The notes under the pieces: generated by a model | Told to the model about the DNA's origin: nothing | The model's input: the letters and a program-made list of their open reading frames with translations, nothing else | Database searches by the model: none | Shown: piece by piece, positions 1 through 8,062 of the stretch | Layout: the number at the start of each line of letters is the position of its first letter | Numbering within the stretch: the stretch's first letter is position 1 | Made by a program: the position numbers and the translations under genes | Assembly: GCA_016712375.1 (NCBI GenBank) | Contig: JADJRE010000002.1 | Span: forward strand, 471,927-535,926 | Reading direction: 5' to 3' | Length of the DNA: 64,000 nucleotides | From: Rhodospirillales bacterium | GTDB lineage: Bacteria; Pseudomonadota; Alphaproteobacteria; Rhodospirillales; Defluviicoccaceae

Positions 1-2
1 GA

Positions 3-2360
3 ACGGTCTTTGAACGGGACGAACGGGGAACCGTCGTTGCTTTGGTCGATCCGAACGGCCGTCGCACAACATACGAGTATGCCGGCTGGGATCGGCCTGC
101 CCGGATTGTCCGGCCTGACGGCAGCACCGAGGAGGTAGAGCGGGACAAACGGGGCCGGGTCAGGACGGCACGCATCAACGGTGCGCTTTGGGCGCATGTC
201 GAGTACGACGATCGGGATCAGATCTCGCGCATCGATTACGGAGACGGACATTTCGTCGCGTTTACCTACGACGCCGCGGGCCGGGTAACAGAAGCCCGCA
301 ATCCCTCGACGGTGGTCAGGCGGGAGTACGACGCAAAGGGCAGGCTGCTGGCCGAGGATCAGGGCGATGACCGAGTCACCTACACGTACGACGACTGCGG
401 CCTACTGACGCAGATCGCGACACCGGACGGCGCGTCTGTCGGGTTCCACTACGACGCAGATGGACGAGTCGTCCAAATCGACGACTTGGCCGCGCAGACG
501 CACACGTTTGCCTATCGCCCGAGCGAGAACGGGCAGCGCGTCCGGCACCGCTATCCCAACGGCATCGTCGCCGAGACTGCGCTCCGACCCGACGGCCGGC
601 CGCTCAAGAAGACGGCGGCATTCGCCGGCGCCTCACCCTGGTCCCACGCGGTTCGGTTTACGTACGATGTAAACAACCGCCTGACAGACGTTGACGATAC
701 GGCGGTCGGGGCGAAGTGTTACGAATACGACGCGATCGGGCAGGTTACCGGCTTCAGCTTCGGCGGCCGGAGCCGGCAGTTTGCGTACGACGCCAACGGA
801 AACCGCCTCCTCGCCGATGGGGAGCAGGCGCGGTTCGGGGCGATGAACGAGCTGTTCGAACAGGGCGGACAGTCGTTCACTTACGACGCCCGGGGCAACC
901 TTACCGAGGCCGCCGGCGACGGCGGGCGGACGCGCTATACCTTCAACGACCAGAACCTGCTGATCGCCGTCGATCTGCCCGACAGCCGCCGAGTCGAGTT
1001 CACCTACGATGCGTTTGCTCGCCGCATCCACAAACGCGTCGGCGATACCACGACACGCTACCTCTGGGCGGGCGAGGTGCTTTTGGCAGAAATCACCGAA
1101 GGTCCGGCCGGACGCGTCAGGCGGGACTATCTCTTCTTTCCCGGCGTGTATGCTCCACTCTCCATGCGGGAGAACGGTTGCAGTTTCTTCTTTCACAACG
1201 ATCCGCTTGGTGCGCCGCAGTTCGTGAGCGACGCCTCCGGGCACCTCGTCTGGTTCGGCGAGGCGACCCCTTTTGGAATGCCGATGTATTGTCGCGGCTC
1301 GCTTCGTCAGCCGCTGCGGTTCCCGGGACACTACTTCGACGAGGAAACCGGATTGCATTACGGCCGCGCCCGCTATTATTCGCCTCATATCGGGCGATGG
1401 CTGTCGCGCGACCCGCTGGATTTGTTCTCGGGACCCAATCTCTATCTTTACTGCGGCAACGATCCGGTCAACGATGCCGACCCGCTCGGTCTGCTGAGCG
1501 GCTTCTGGAAATACGCGGCCGCCGCTGCCATCGTTGCCGTGGGAGTGGCTGCGGTCGTCGTGGCCGGCCCCGCGGTTCTCGCCGTTGCTGCTGGCGCGGC
1601 CGCATTCAGCGCCGCCACCGTGTCGTCCGCCGCCCTCGTCGTCGCCGGTGGCGCGGCAATCGGCGCCGGGGTCGGGCTTGGTCTGGCGCGGGACGGATGC
1701 ATTCAGTGCCAGGCCGCAGCGATGAAACAGGGGGCGTTGATCGGGGCCGGCGCCGCTTTGGGGGTGATGGGAGCGGCAGTTGGTGCCATCGGTGCCGCCG
1801 GCGGCGGCGGGCTTGCGCTCGCTGGCGCCGGCGCGACCGCTTCCTCGCAGGCGGCGGTCGTTGCAGCAACGAACGCTGCGACAGCGGCGGCAGGAATGAC
1901 CGCCGCCGCCACGGGCGTCGCGATGATGCAGCAGGGCGGGCAAGGCGAGGGGGGAGGAGAAGCGGAGTCAGGCGAGGATGAGACCGAGACCACAAAGCAA
2001 GAGCCGCCGCGCCTGCGCGAGCCGGGGGAAGGAACTAACGTTGACGCCGACTGGGGGAACCCCAAGTCCACCAAAGCTTACGGACACTCACGAAGTGAAC
2101 ATGGCGCTCAGAGACCGGGGCAGCAATTAGCGGACCGTGCGCGTGGAAAGGGTACTGATCAAGGCCAATTTCATGATAATGACAGTATTGTTGAGGCAGA
2201 GCAGAGAGCGCCCATTACCGCGGGCGAACACACTGTCGAGATGGGAAAGCCGGTTGGTCGGGTTTACCACCCTGACGGCTCGACATCGGAGAATGTTACG
2301 AAGGTCAAAGTGATTCGTAAACCTGACGGCTCTGTTCGAACGAGCTATCCCGTTGAATGA
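3..2360 (+). CDS. RHS-repeat polymorphic toxin, 5'-truncated by window edge
   Basis: The frame is open from base 3 and already shows RHS/YD repeats (for example TTYEYAGWDRP, FTYDAAGRVTEA), so the start lies outside the window. The YD repeats fill roughly the first 400 visible residues. The RHS core ends at the conserved DPLGL motif near visible residue 480. An Ala/Gly-rich hydrophobic stretch of about 150 residues follows, then an acidic linker, then a C-terminal toxin of about 110 residues with a HSRSEHG motif and GQFHDND. RHS proteins encapsulate such toxins, often as T6SS cargo riding on VgrG. A vgrG and a whole T6SS lie next door, which supports that route here. The HxxxHG-type motif suggests an RNase-like or other nuclease fold, but I could not assign the toxin family. 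Base composition falls towards AT in the toxin end. Confidence 0.9.
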   Translation, partial: TVFERDERGTVVALVDPNGRRTTYEYAGWDRPARIVRPDGSTEEVERDKRGRVRTARINGALWAHVEYDDRDQISRIDYGDGHFVAFTYDAAGRVTEARNPSTVVRREYDAKGRLLAEDQGDDRVTYTYDDCGLLTQIATPDGASVGFHYDADGRVVQIDDLAAQTHTFAYRPSENGQRVRHRYPNGIVAETALRPDGRPLKKTAAFAGASPWSHAVRFTYDVNNRLTDVDDTAVGAKCYEYDAIGQVTGFSFGGRSRQFAYDANGNRLLADGEQARFGAMNELFEQGGQSFTYDARGNLTEAAGDGGRTRYTFNDQNLLIAVDLPDSRRVEFTYDAFARRIHKRVGDTTTRYLWAGEVLLAEITEGPAGRVRRDYLFFPGVYAPLSMRENGCSFFFHNDPLGAPQFVSDASGHLVWFGEATPFGMPMYCRGSLRQPLRFPGHYFDEETGLHYGRARYYSPHIGRWLSRDPLDLFSGPNLYLYCGNDPVNDADPLGLLSGFWKYAAAAAIVAVGVAAVVVAGPAVLAVAAGAAAFSAATVSSAALVVAGGAAIGAGVGLGLARDGCIQCQAAAMKQGALIGAGAALGVMGAAVGAIGAAGGGGLALAGAGATASSQAAVVAATNAATAAAGMTAAATGVAMMQQGGQGEGGGEAESGEDETETTKQEPPRLREPGEGTNVDADWGNPKSTKAYGHSRSEHGAQRPGQQLADRARGKGTDQGQFHDNDSIVEAEQRAPITAGEHTVEMGKPVGRVYHPDGSTSENVTKVKVIRKPDGSVRTSYPVE

Positions 2361-2369
2361 TGGCGTGAA

Positions 2370-3032
2370 ATGCTACAGGACTTCCAAATACATATTAGTT
2401 ATAAGCGAAGGTTGTCATTCGACGATTTCGATGTTTCGGACTACGCGGACGCCTCTAATATGTTTGTGGAAATCAAAAAGTTATGTGCACACTATGAGGG
2501 CCAGTTTACAATAAAAATAGGAGAGTACGCACTTGAATTTGATCTTGATCCAGATATCACAACGATTATAGATGATATTTTCAGCACGTTGGAGCACATA
2601 CAAACTGCTGAAAAATGCGCTGCGGAGATATACTTCTTTGAACAAGGCAGCGACACAAATATCGTCATAAACAAAGATGTGCCCGATACCCTTTCGCTGC
2701 GGGTGCGGAAGGGAGAGTATGTCTCCAAGGTTAACAGTATGTTTCCTGAAACAACATTCGAGGTGAAGCTTAGCGCATTCATCCAGGAATGGGCCCAACT
2801 AATAACCATTATACTGGATCTTGCCATAAAAGACACGCCAAATTTGGCAAGAGAAAGTTTCTTCGCCGACTATAAGCGACGACTAGCAGATTTATTAATC
2901 GCGCAGAAGCTACGAGTTAATTTTTACCAACGCCCCTTTTATGTCTGTCAGCGCACCCCGCTCCACCTCGATCGTCGGCGCGGTGATCTTGGTTTGCGTC
3001 CGGCGTCATCTCGATGCTGCCACCGCAGGTGA
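2370..3032 (+). CDS. Putative immunity protein to the RHS toxin, chimeric 3' end
   Basis: This 220-codon frame starts 10 bases after the RHS stop, the usual place for a toxin's immunity gene. It is strikingly AT-rich against its neighbours. About the first 190 residues look like a soluble alpha/beta protein (FQIHISYKRRLSFDDFDVSD). From about base 2935 the DNA turns abruptly GC-rich and belongs to the 3' part of the convergent vgrG, so the last 30 or so residues (RTPLHLDRRRGD...) are probably antisense read-through, not original protein. The natural stop may have been lost at this junction. I recognise no family. The immunity role is inferred only from position and composition. Confidence 0.6.
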   Translation: MLQDFQIHISYKRRLSFDDFDVSDYADASNMFVEIKKLCAHYEGQFTIKIGEYALEFDLDPDITTIIDDIFSTLEHIQTAEKCAAEIYFFEQGSDTNIVINKDVPDTLSLRVRKGEYVSKVNSMFPETTFEVKLSAFIQEWAQLITIILDLAIKDTPNLARESFFADYKRRLADLLIAQKLRVNFYQRPFYVCQRTPLHLDRRRGDLGLRPASSRCCHRR

Positions 3033-4753
3033 GTGACGATGCTCGTCGTGCCGACGACCTCCCCGCGTTTGCCGTGAGCCGGGGTTCCCGCCGGGGCTTT
3101 GATAGTAATGTTCCCCGCCTTGACGTCGAGCTTTTCGTTGCCACTGTCGAGGGTCTTTTCCGAGTCTCCGACCTTTATTGTTTTGCTGTAGCTCGGTGAA
3201 TGACTGCCTTCGATGACGACCTTGTAATCCCGGGCCGCGTGAATGAATATTTCCTCGCTGCCCTTTTTGTCCTCCATCCTGATTTCATTGTATCCGCCGC
3301 CCCCCTTGCTGCTGTTGGACTTGAGGCCGCTCATCGTCGCCTGGTCGGGCAGGGTCATCGGCGGCATCGTCTTGTCGTTGTAGACGCTGCCGATGATGAG
3401 GGGGCGGTCGGGGTCGCCTTCGAGGAAGGCGACGATCACCTCGTCGCCGACGCGGGGGATGAACTGGGAGCCGAAGCGGTTGCTCGCCCAGGCCTGGCCG
3501 ACGCGGATCCAGCAGGAGCTCGTGTCGTCGCCTTTCGCCCGGCGGTCCCAGTGGAACTGCACCTTTACCCGGCCGTATTTGTCGGTGTGGATCTCCTCGC
3601 CGGGCGGGCCGGTGACAAAGCCGGTCTGCAGCCCCTGCACCATCGGCTTCGGCGTCAGGCGGCGGGGGCGAAAGCGCACCGTGCCGGGGACGGCTGTGAA
3701 GCTGCACCTGCACAGCGTGCCGCTGCCGTCGCTGCCCGAGACGTAGGCGTCGGAGGCGAGCTCCAGCGTGGTGGCGAGGATCAGGTATTCGGCGTTCTGA
3801 TCCTTGCGCGGGTGGCCGGTGAGGCGGAACAGGTTGCCGGCGGCGAGGCCGGCCGCGTCGCCGCCTCCCGTCACCTGGCGGGCGTCGGCCTGCAGTTCTT
3901 CCAGCCGCATCCGGCTGGTACTCGTCGCCTCGGCGGCGGTCAGGTACTCCCCGGGATAATCGTAATACTCGAACTTCGCGAGCGAGTGGCTCCCCAAAGG
4001 CTGCGCGTCGCTTCCTTCGAGCGTGACCCGCGGCTTGGTGAAATCGAAATCGCGCAGGGCGTAGACACCGGTTTCGACCCGCTCCAGCCGCTGCCAGTCG
4101 GAGATGTTGTCGCGCTCGCGCCGGTCGCTCGACTCGGGGGGATAGTAGGGGATTTCGGCGTAGCCGGCGGCGGGAGAAAGCGGCGTGTCGGCATCGGCGA
4201 GGACGAGGACGTGCCGCTTCGACTCATGGCGGAAGAAATAGAAGATGCCTTCCTGCTCCATCAGCCGGCTGACGAAGTTGAGGTCCGTTTCCCGGTACTG
4301 GACGCAGTAGTCCCAGGTCCGGTAGGTGCTGGTCAGCTTGTCCTCGAACTCGCTGAAGCCGCGGTCGTGAAACACCTGCTTCAGGATATCGGGGGCGGTC
4401 TTGTTCTGGAAGATGCGGCAGTCGGCGTTGCGCCCGAGGAACCACAGCCAGGGCCGCAGCGTGACGGCGTAGCTGGCGTAGCGATCGACGGTGCCGCGGT
4501 AGGCGAACCGATCGACGAGACCATGGAAGGGCCGCACCTCGGCCCCATCGACCGCCGGGTCGACGGCGATGGTCATCGGCTGACCCAACAGCTGGTCGCC
4601 CTTGATGTCCGGATTTTCGCTGAGGAGGTCGAGGTCGATGGCGAACGGCTGGCTGAGCGCTTCGGTCGCGGCCATCCGGCGGAACAGCAGCGCGTCCGCC
4701 CCGAGCGGGCTGTTCACCCGGATTAGCCGGTAAGCTTGAACCGCTTCCGCCAT
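2948..4753 (-). CDS. vgrG: VgrG/TssI T6SS spike protein with damaged C-terminus
   Basis: Forms the trimeric spike that caps the Hcp tube and delivers effectors. The N-terminal gp27-like part (SPLGADALLFRRM, EGIFYFFRHE) is followed by the gp5-like OB-fold and spike hallmarks (TDKYGRVKVQFHWD, GDEVIVAFLEGDPDRPLI, GSVYNDKTMPP). The beta-helix needle should continue with KAGNITIKAP and later IEMT and TKITAPTIEVE. Those later motifs are present at about 2945-3030 but in other frames, so the last 30 or so residues (RWQHRDDAGRK...) are out of frame. At 601 residues the protein is a little short. The ATG at 4753 is supported by exact alignment with the second vgrG start at 6492. Near 2940 the coding sequence ends against the AT-rich RHS immunity gene, so the 3' end has been both frameshifted and truncated. 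Confidence 0.9.
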   Translation of the reverse strand: MAEAVQAYRLIRVNSPLGADALLFRRMAATEALSQPFAIDLDLLSENPDIKGDQLLGQPMTIAVDPAVDGAEVRPFHGLVDRFAYRGTVDRYASYAVTLRPWLWFLGRNADCRIFQNKTAPDILKQVFHDRGFSEFEDKLTSTYRTWDYCVQYRETDLNFVSRLMEQEGIFYFFRHESKRHVLVLADADTPLSPAAGYAEIPYYPPESSDRRERDNISDWQRLERVETGVYALRDFDFTKPRVTLEGSDAQPLGSHSLAKFEYYDYPGEYLTAAEATSTSRMRLEELQADARQVTGGGDAAGLAAGNLFRLTGHPRKDQNAEYLILATTLELASDAYVSGSDGSGTLCRCSFTAVPGTVRFRPRRLTPKPMVQGLQTGFVTGPPGEEIHTDKYGRVKVQFHWDRRAKGDDTSSCWIRVGQAWASNRFGSQFIPRVGDEVIVAFLEGDPDRPLIIGSVYNDKTMPPMTLPDQATMSGLKSNSSKGGGGYNEIRMEDKKGSEEIFIHAARDYKVVIEGSHSPSYSKTIKVGDSEKTLDSGNEKLDVKAGNITIKAPAGTPAHGKRGEVVGTTSIVTHLRWQHRDDAGRKPRSPRRRSRWSGVR

Positions 4754-4870
4754 GTGCTCCCCCTGAGCTTTTACTGAATGCTAGGCCGTTCGTGGGCGGT
4801 TGAATAGAGGGCGCCTGATTGTGCCGTCTTGGTTACTCCATGCAAGCCTCGGACGGACGGCCTAATGGGT
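4450..4870. repeat. Direct repeat copy 1: vgrG 5' end plus upstream region
   Basis: This segment contains the first 100 or so codons of vgrG and about 117 bases upstream of its start. It is repeated in the same orientation at 6195-6605 with scattered mismatches and small indels. Shared landmarks include the start context, the string CGTTCGTGGGCGGTTGAATA upstream of the ATG, and CCTAATGGGT at the outer edge. Similarity stops abruptly inside the coding sequence. Confidence 0.85.
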
Positions 4871-4946
4871 CGCGGCCACTCAGCTTCGCCAGGGGCCGCT
4901 CAGCGTGACGGCTGGAAAAGAAGCATGTCGCGGTTTGCAATCCGAC

Positions 4947-5873
4947 TCACAGTCCCTCTGGCCGGCGTATTTCGGTAAAGAACTGGCCAACGACATGGTC
5001 AATTTCGTTCCTAGCCTCTTCCAAATTCCTTCGGACGAAATTGTTATAACTCGTCGTACCCGGTTTGAGCCCCAGGCCGTCTACTTCTCGGTCGATGCGC
5101 CGGTAGTGGCGGTCCCATATCTCGCGCACTTTCGAATTGTGCAGTTGTCTTCGACTGGCAAGCTCCGTCTCTATGCCTCTCATGTTCTGAAAGGCGTTTA
5201 GCTCCGGCTCGCTAAACACGTTGGGATAACGATCCAGGACCTGCAGCTCGATGGCATGATGGACCTGTCCACCTTGGCGTACACCGAGACTTTGCGCGTA
5301 ACCTTCTCGAAGAGTGTCGAACCGCGCTCGCGCGGCGGCGGCTCGCCCGGTCACGGTTGGCGCGCGCGGTTTCGGCCGACGGGCAGGTCGCGGCGAGATG
5401 CCCGCTTCTTCGACGATGCCTTTCTCAACCATTTCGGCGATCTCTGCGTCGATGTCGATCGGGCCATCAAAGTGCTTGGCGGCACTTGGACTGGGCAAGG
5501 ATTTCTGAAGCTTCTCCGGCAGGACGCGCGTCAGGCGCGCCAGTTTTGTCGATTGCAGAAGCTTGCCAGCGCCCTTAGTCGCCAGGATTTCGATGACGAT
5601 CGCCATGACGTCGACCTGGAGGCGCCCGGTGCACTGCGGCAAGCCGCCGGCGTCATAGGCCTTGCGGTAGCCTTCGACTGCATCCTTCGCCAGGCGAAGT
5701 CCAAGGTCGTAAACCTCCTGTTGATAGGCTTCGCGGAAGGGATGGGAACGAAGGACAAGGGGGTAGCCGATGGCGACCATGACCTTGAGAGCGAGTTGGG
5801 CCATCGATAGAAGCGAGCCTGCGAAATCGGCCCATGCTTTCTTGAAGGACCCCTCCGTCTTCCCCAGACCCAC
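4947..5873 (-). CDS. Putative T6SS nuclease effector, HNH/EndoVII-like (HH motif), 5' end damaged
   Basis: The 308-residue frame starts at a GTG (5873). The N-terminal part has hydrophobic helices (LLSMAQLALKVMVAIGYPLVL). Residues from about 200 carry a toxin-like domain, GGQVHHAIELQVL then LNAFQNMRGIE, LHNSKVREIWDRHY. The paired His and later H-N-S and N residues recall the AHH/LHH branch of HNH/EndoVII nucleases found in polymorphic toxins. Protein-like sequence continues upstream of 5873 (FWRGIADRLSEYGDQAL in frame, then, after a shift near 5955, AQRYVYCELWSEADR) up to about 6136, where it meets the vgrG fragment. The true start is therefore lost or displaced. It lies between two vgrG copies, which fits VgrG-dependent cargo. 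No immunity gene is visible in 4765-4946. The nuclease call rests on motif layout only. Confidence 0.6.
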   Translation of the reverse strand: MGLGKTEGSFKKAWADFAGSLLSMAQLALKVMVAIGYPLVLRSHPFREAYQQEVYDLGLRLAKDAVEGYRKAYDAGGLPQCTGRLQVDVMAIVIEILATKGAGKLLQSTKLARLTRVLPEKLQKSLPSPSAAKHFDGPIDIDAEIAEMVEKGIVEEAGISPRPARRPKPRAPTVTGRAAAARARFDTLREGYAQSLGVRQGGQVHHAIELQVLDRYPNVFSEPELNAFQNMRGIETELASRRQLHNSKVREIWDRHYRRIDREVDGLGLKPGTTSYNNFVRRNLEEARNEIDHVVGQFFTEIRRPEGL

Positions 5874-6111
5874 CGCGTCCCGCAGCCAGCCGAGGACGGC
5901 CAGTGCCTGATCGCCATACTCGGAAAGCCGATCCGCAATGCCCCGCCAGAAGGCGGTCCGGTCCGCCTCCGACCAGAGCTCGCAATAGACGTACCGTTGG
6001 GCGAAAAGGGCCGCGGACTGTGGTCCCGCGGCAAAGATCTCAACCGGACCCGGCCTCCAAGACGGCGACCGGCACAGGGTGCCGTCGACGACGGATTGGA
6101 CTTTCCCGATA

Positions 6112-6492
6112 TCAACCGGCCCGAGCGTACTTCCGGCCCATTATCACTCCGGTGTGGGCGACAGTTCGGGGATGCTGCGCAGACACGACGGCTAAGGGCC
6201 GGAGCCTGACGGCGTAGCTGGCGTAGCGAATCGACGGTGCCGCGATAGGCGAACCGATCGACGGGAAAGGCCGAACCTCGGCCCCGTCGACCGCCGGGTC
6301 GATGGCGATGGTCATCGGCTGACCCAGCAACTGGTCGCCCTTGATCTCCGGGTTGTCGCTGAGGAGGTCGAGGTCGATCGCAAACGGCTGGCTGAGCGCT
6401 TCGGACGCGGCCATCCGGCGGAACAGCAGCGCATCCGCGCCGAGCGGGCTGTTCACCCGGATCCGCCGGTAAGCCTGAACCGCTTCCGCCAT
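6112..6492 (-). pseudogene. vgrG: Truncated second vgrG, 5' fragment
   Basis: The first 80 or so residues nearly match the full vgrG (SPLGADALLFRRM, FAIDLDLLSDN, GQPMTIAIDPAVDGAEVRPF). A small deletion near 6260 then shifts the frame (RPFPSIGSP against RPFHGLVDRF), and a one-base insertion restores it at RYASYAV. Vgr homology ends near 6195 at the position matching 4450. The remaining codons read unrelated DNA to a stop at 6112. It cannot make a spike protein. Its ATG, RBS region and upstream DNA are kept, so it could still supply transcription to the nuclease effector just downstream. Confidence 0.85.
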
Positions 6493-6605
6493 GTGCTGCC
6501 CCTGAGCGTTTTCTAAATGCTAGCCCGTTCGTGGGCGGTTGAATAGGGGGCGCTTAATCGTGCTGACTACCGGAGATTATCCGGCACCCTAACGGCCTAA
6601 TGGGT
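6195..6605. repeat. Direct repeat copy 2: vgrG 5' end plus upstream region
   Basis: Partner of the repeat at 4450-4870. The two copies bracket the putative nuclease effector, as expected if vgrG-effector modules were duplicated or exchanged by homologous recombination. Confidence 0.85.
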
Positions 6606-6814
6606 GGCATCCACTTTGATAAGGAGCGGACCCATGCACTTAAAGAGCAGGGAATCGCGCGTTACTGAGGGTGGAGTTAATCATAGCGCCTGTTTTCACG
6701 CTCGGTGCAGGACTTGGGAATCCGTTTGCTGGTGCATCGAAGCAAGGCTTAGGTGATCGGGGATGCAGCCAGCGGACGCGTCGCGTACGAAGGCTGACTA
6801 CATCGGTGCGCCGA
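6606..6814. other. No convincing gene; contains a perfect 10-bp inverted repeat
   Basis: Overlapping frames on both strands here lack protein character. The arms AGGTGATCGG (6751-6760) and CCGATCACCT (6811-6820) are exact inverted copies about 50 bases apart. Its role is unknown; it could be a fold or operator just downstream of the small immunity-like gene at 6815-7054. Confidence 0.4.
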
Positions 6815-7054
6815 TCACCTCGGAAGGAAAGCAGCCTCAATGATGTCAAATCCCGGCTCGGCAATAACAACGCGTGCATTGCGCCCCCGCGAATGGGTGT
6901 TGGTACGAACTTCCCACCACCGCATTTCAGGGTCAGAAGAACGTATTTGAGAAATTCGGGCAGGTTCCAGCCACGTCCACCCTCGCGATTCGACGGTCGA
7001 TCGGGCGACTGCAAGCAAGCGGCGTTGTAATTCGGGGTCGATTAATTGTTGCAA
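6815..7054 (-). CDS. Putative immunity protein for the HExxH effector
   Basis: A 79-residue protein that starts at TTG 7054, with GGAG about ten bases upstream. It begins only 12 bases after the stop of the putative metallopeptidase effector on the same strand, the classic effector-immunity arrangement. Sequence features: an amphipathic N-terminus (IDPELQRRLLAVARST), a Trp-rich centre (GWTWLEPARI, MRWWEVRTN), then VVIAEPGFDIIEAAF. It has no signal peptide, so it would act in the cytoplasm unless exported otherwise. I recognise no family. The role is inferred from position, size and strand. Confidence 0.5.
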   Translation of the reverse strand: MQQLIDPELQRRLLAVARSTVESRGWTWLEPARISQIRSSDPEMRWWEVRTNTHSRGRNARVVIAEPGFDIIEAAFLPR

Positions 7055-7066
7055 ACGCTGCGTCTC

Positions 7067-8017
7067 CTAATCACAGGCCATGAGTGGCGCCGGGCACACT
7101 GGAGGGGGGTCCTGCAAGACAAGCTGAACTGAGAAAAGTTGGCCACCCAACCAAATTGTACCGATCTCCGCACCCTCACACACGAGTTGCTGTACCGTGA
7201 CATAACCGTTGGCAATTGGAAATCGAATACCCGTGAGAATGCCGCGGAGACCATGAACACTCAGTTGTGCATACCCTTCGGCCAATGCTTCCTCAAGGTA
7301 CGTCATAATCGCCGATCGGGAGTACGCCGACATCGCGAGCCGGGCGCGAAACGCTCGGAAGGGCCAAAATCTTGGCGAGAAGAAGCTGTGCACTAGTTCA
7401 TGAAGCCTGACAAGCTGGACCTCTGTTGCCGACCCTGCAGTCGAATAGGTTACGTCTCCGAACGCCGTCGTTGAGCCTTCTCCTGCCGGGAGGCTCGCAT
7501 CACCATCAACAAAAGGCCGACGCCGGGGATTCCAGGCCTGTTCATCTGCTCCAACTCTGGCCAGACCAGGGCTTCGCGGTCGAGCGGCATCAGCGACACT
7601 AGCACCACGCGTTGCCTGAATGCTTCGCGCACTTCGGCGGAGCAGAATCGCCATCACTGCGGTGACTCCAGCCGTGACGAGTGCTCGGGCAAAAAGACGT
7701 GCTGCTGCGTCGAGGTGCTGCGAGGTCCGTGCACGGTAGGCTGTTGTTCCAAAATCAATCAGATCTCGAGCCACGTCGGTGATAGACCAGCCAATCAAGA
7801 AGGCACCGACAAGTAACAGCCCAACGTCGACCACCTCTCCCACTCCAAAGAAGTGTGATCCCGCCCAAATGGCAAGTGTCCCAGCAATAATTGCAAGCGT
7901 TTGAGGCTCAAGAAAGGCCTGCAGTTGCGCTCCTAACGCCGCTGGCATGTAGGCTGCCGACCTCTGGATCGCCTCCGTAATTTTCCTCTCAGCCGGCCAT
8001 TGTGAAACGTCACACAT
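7067..8017 (-). CDS. Putative T6SS effector: membrane-spanning HExxH metallopeptidase-like protein
   Basis: A 316-residue protein. Residues about 38-80 contain two hydrophobic segments (LAIIAGTLAIWAGSHFFGVG and VDVGLLLVGAFLIGWSI), with another near 115-125. The C-terminal half holds HELVH near residue 207, followed after about 35 residues by EEALAEGYAQL. HExxH plus a downstream Glu is the zinc-binding pattern of gluzincin-like peptidases. It has no signal peptide. The gene follows clpV on the same strand after about 45 bases and is followed by a 79-codon gene, so an effector-immunity pair at the end of the T6SS operon is likely. It could instead be an unrelated membrane peptidase. Substrate is unknown. 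Confidence 0.6.
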   Translation of the reverse strand: MCDVSQWPAERKITEAIQRSAAYMPAALGAQLQAFLEPQTLAIIAGTLAIWAGSHFFGVGEVVDVGLLLVGAFLIGWSITDVARDLIDFGTTAYRARTSQHLDAAARLFARALVTAGVTAVMAILLRRSARSIQATRGASVADAARPRSPGLARVGADEQAWNPRRRPFVDGDASLPAGEGSTTAFGDVTYSTAGSATEVQLVRLHELVHSFFSPRFWPFRAFRARLAMSAYSRSAIMTYLEEALAEGYAQLSVHGLRGILTGIRFPIANGYVTVQQLVCEGAEIGTIWLGGQLFSVQLVLQDPPPVCPAPLMACD

Positions 8018-8062
8018 GTGTTTCCCTTTTCCGCTTGCATGTCCACGAAGGCCAAACTTGTG

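Noticed and set aside
633..1943. 436-codon minus-strand ORF inside the RHS gene
   Set aside because: Antisense shadow; the plus strand has clear YD repeats.
3200..4726. 508-codon plus-strand ORF opposite vgrG
   Set aside because: Antisense shadow of vgrG in GC-rich DNA; composition (long Val/Ala/Gly/Arg strings) lacks protein character and has no RBS.
6640..7030. Overlapping 119- to 124-codon ORFs on both strands
   Set aside because: No protein-like features, no RBS, and they overlap the better supported immunity candidate; I checked for a PAAR protein here and saw none.
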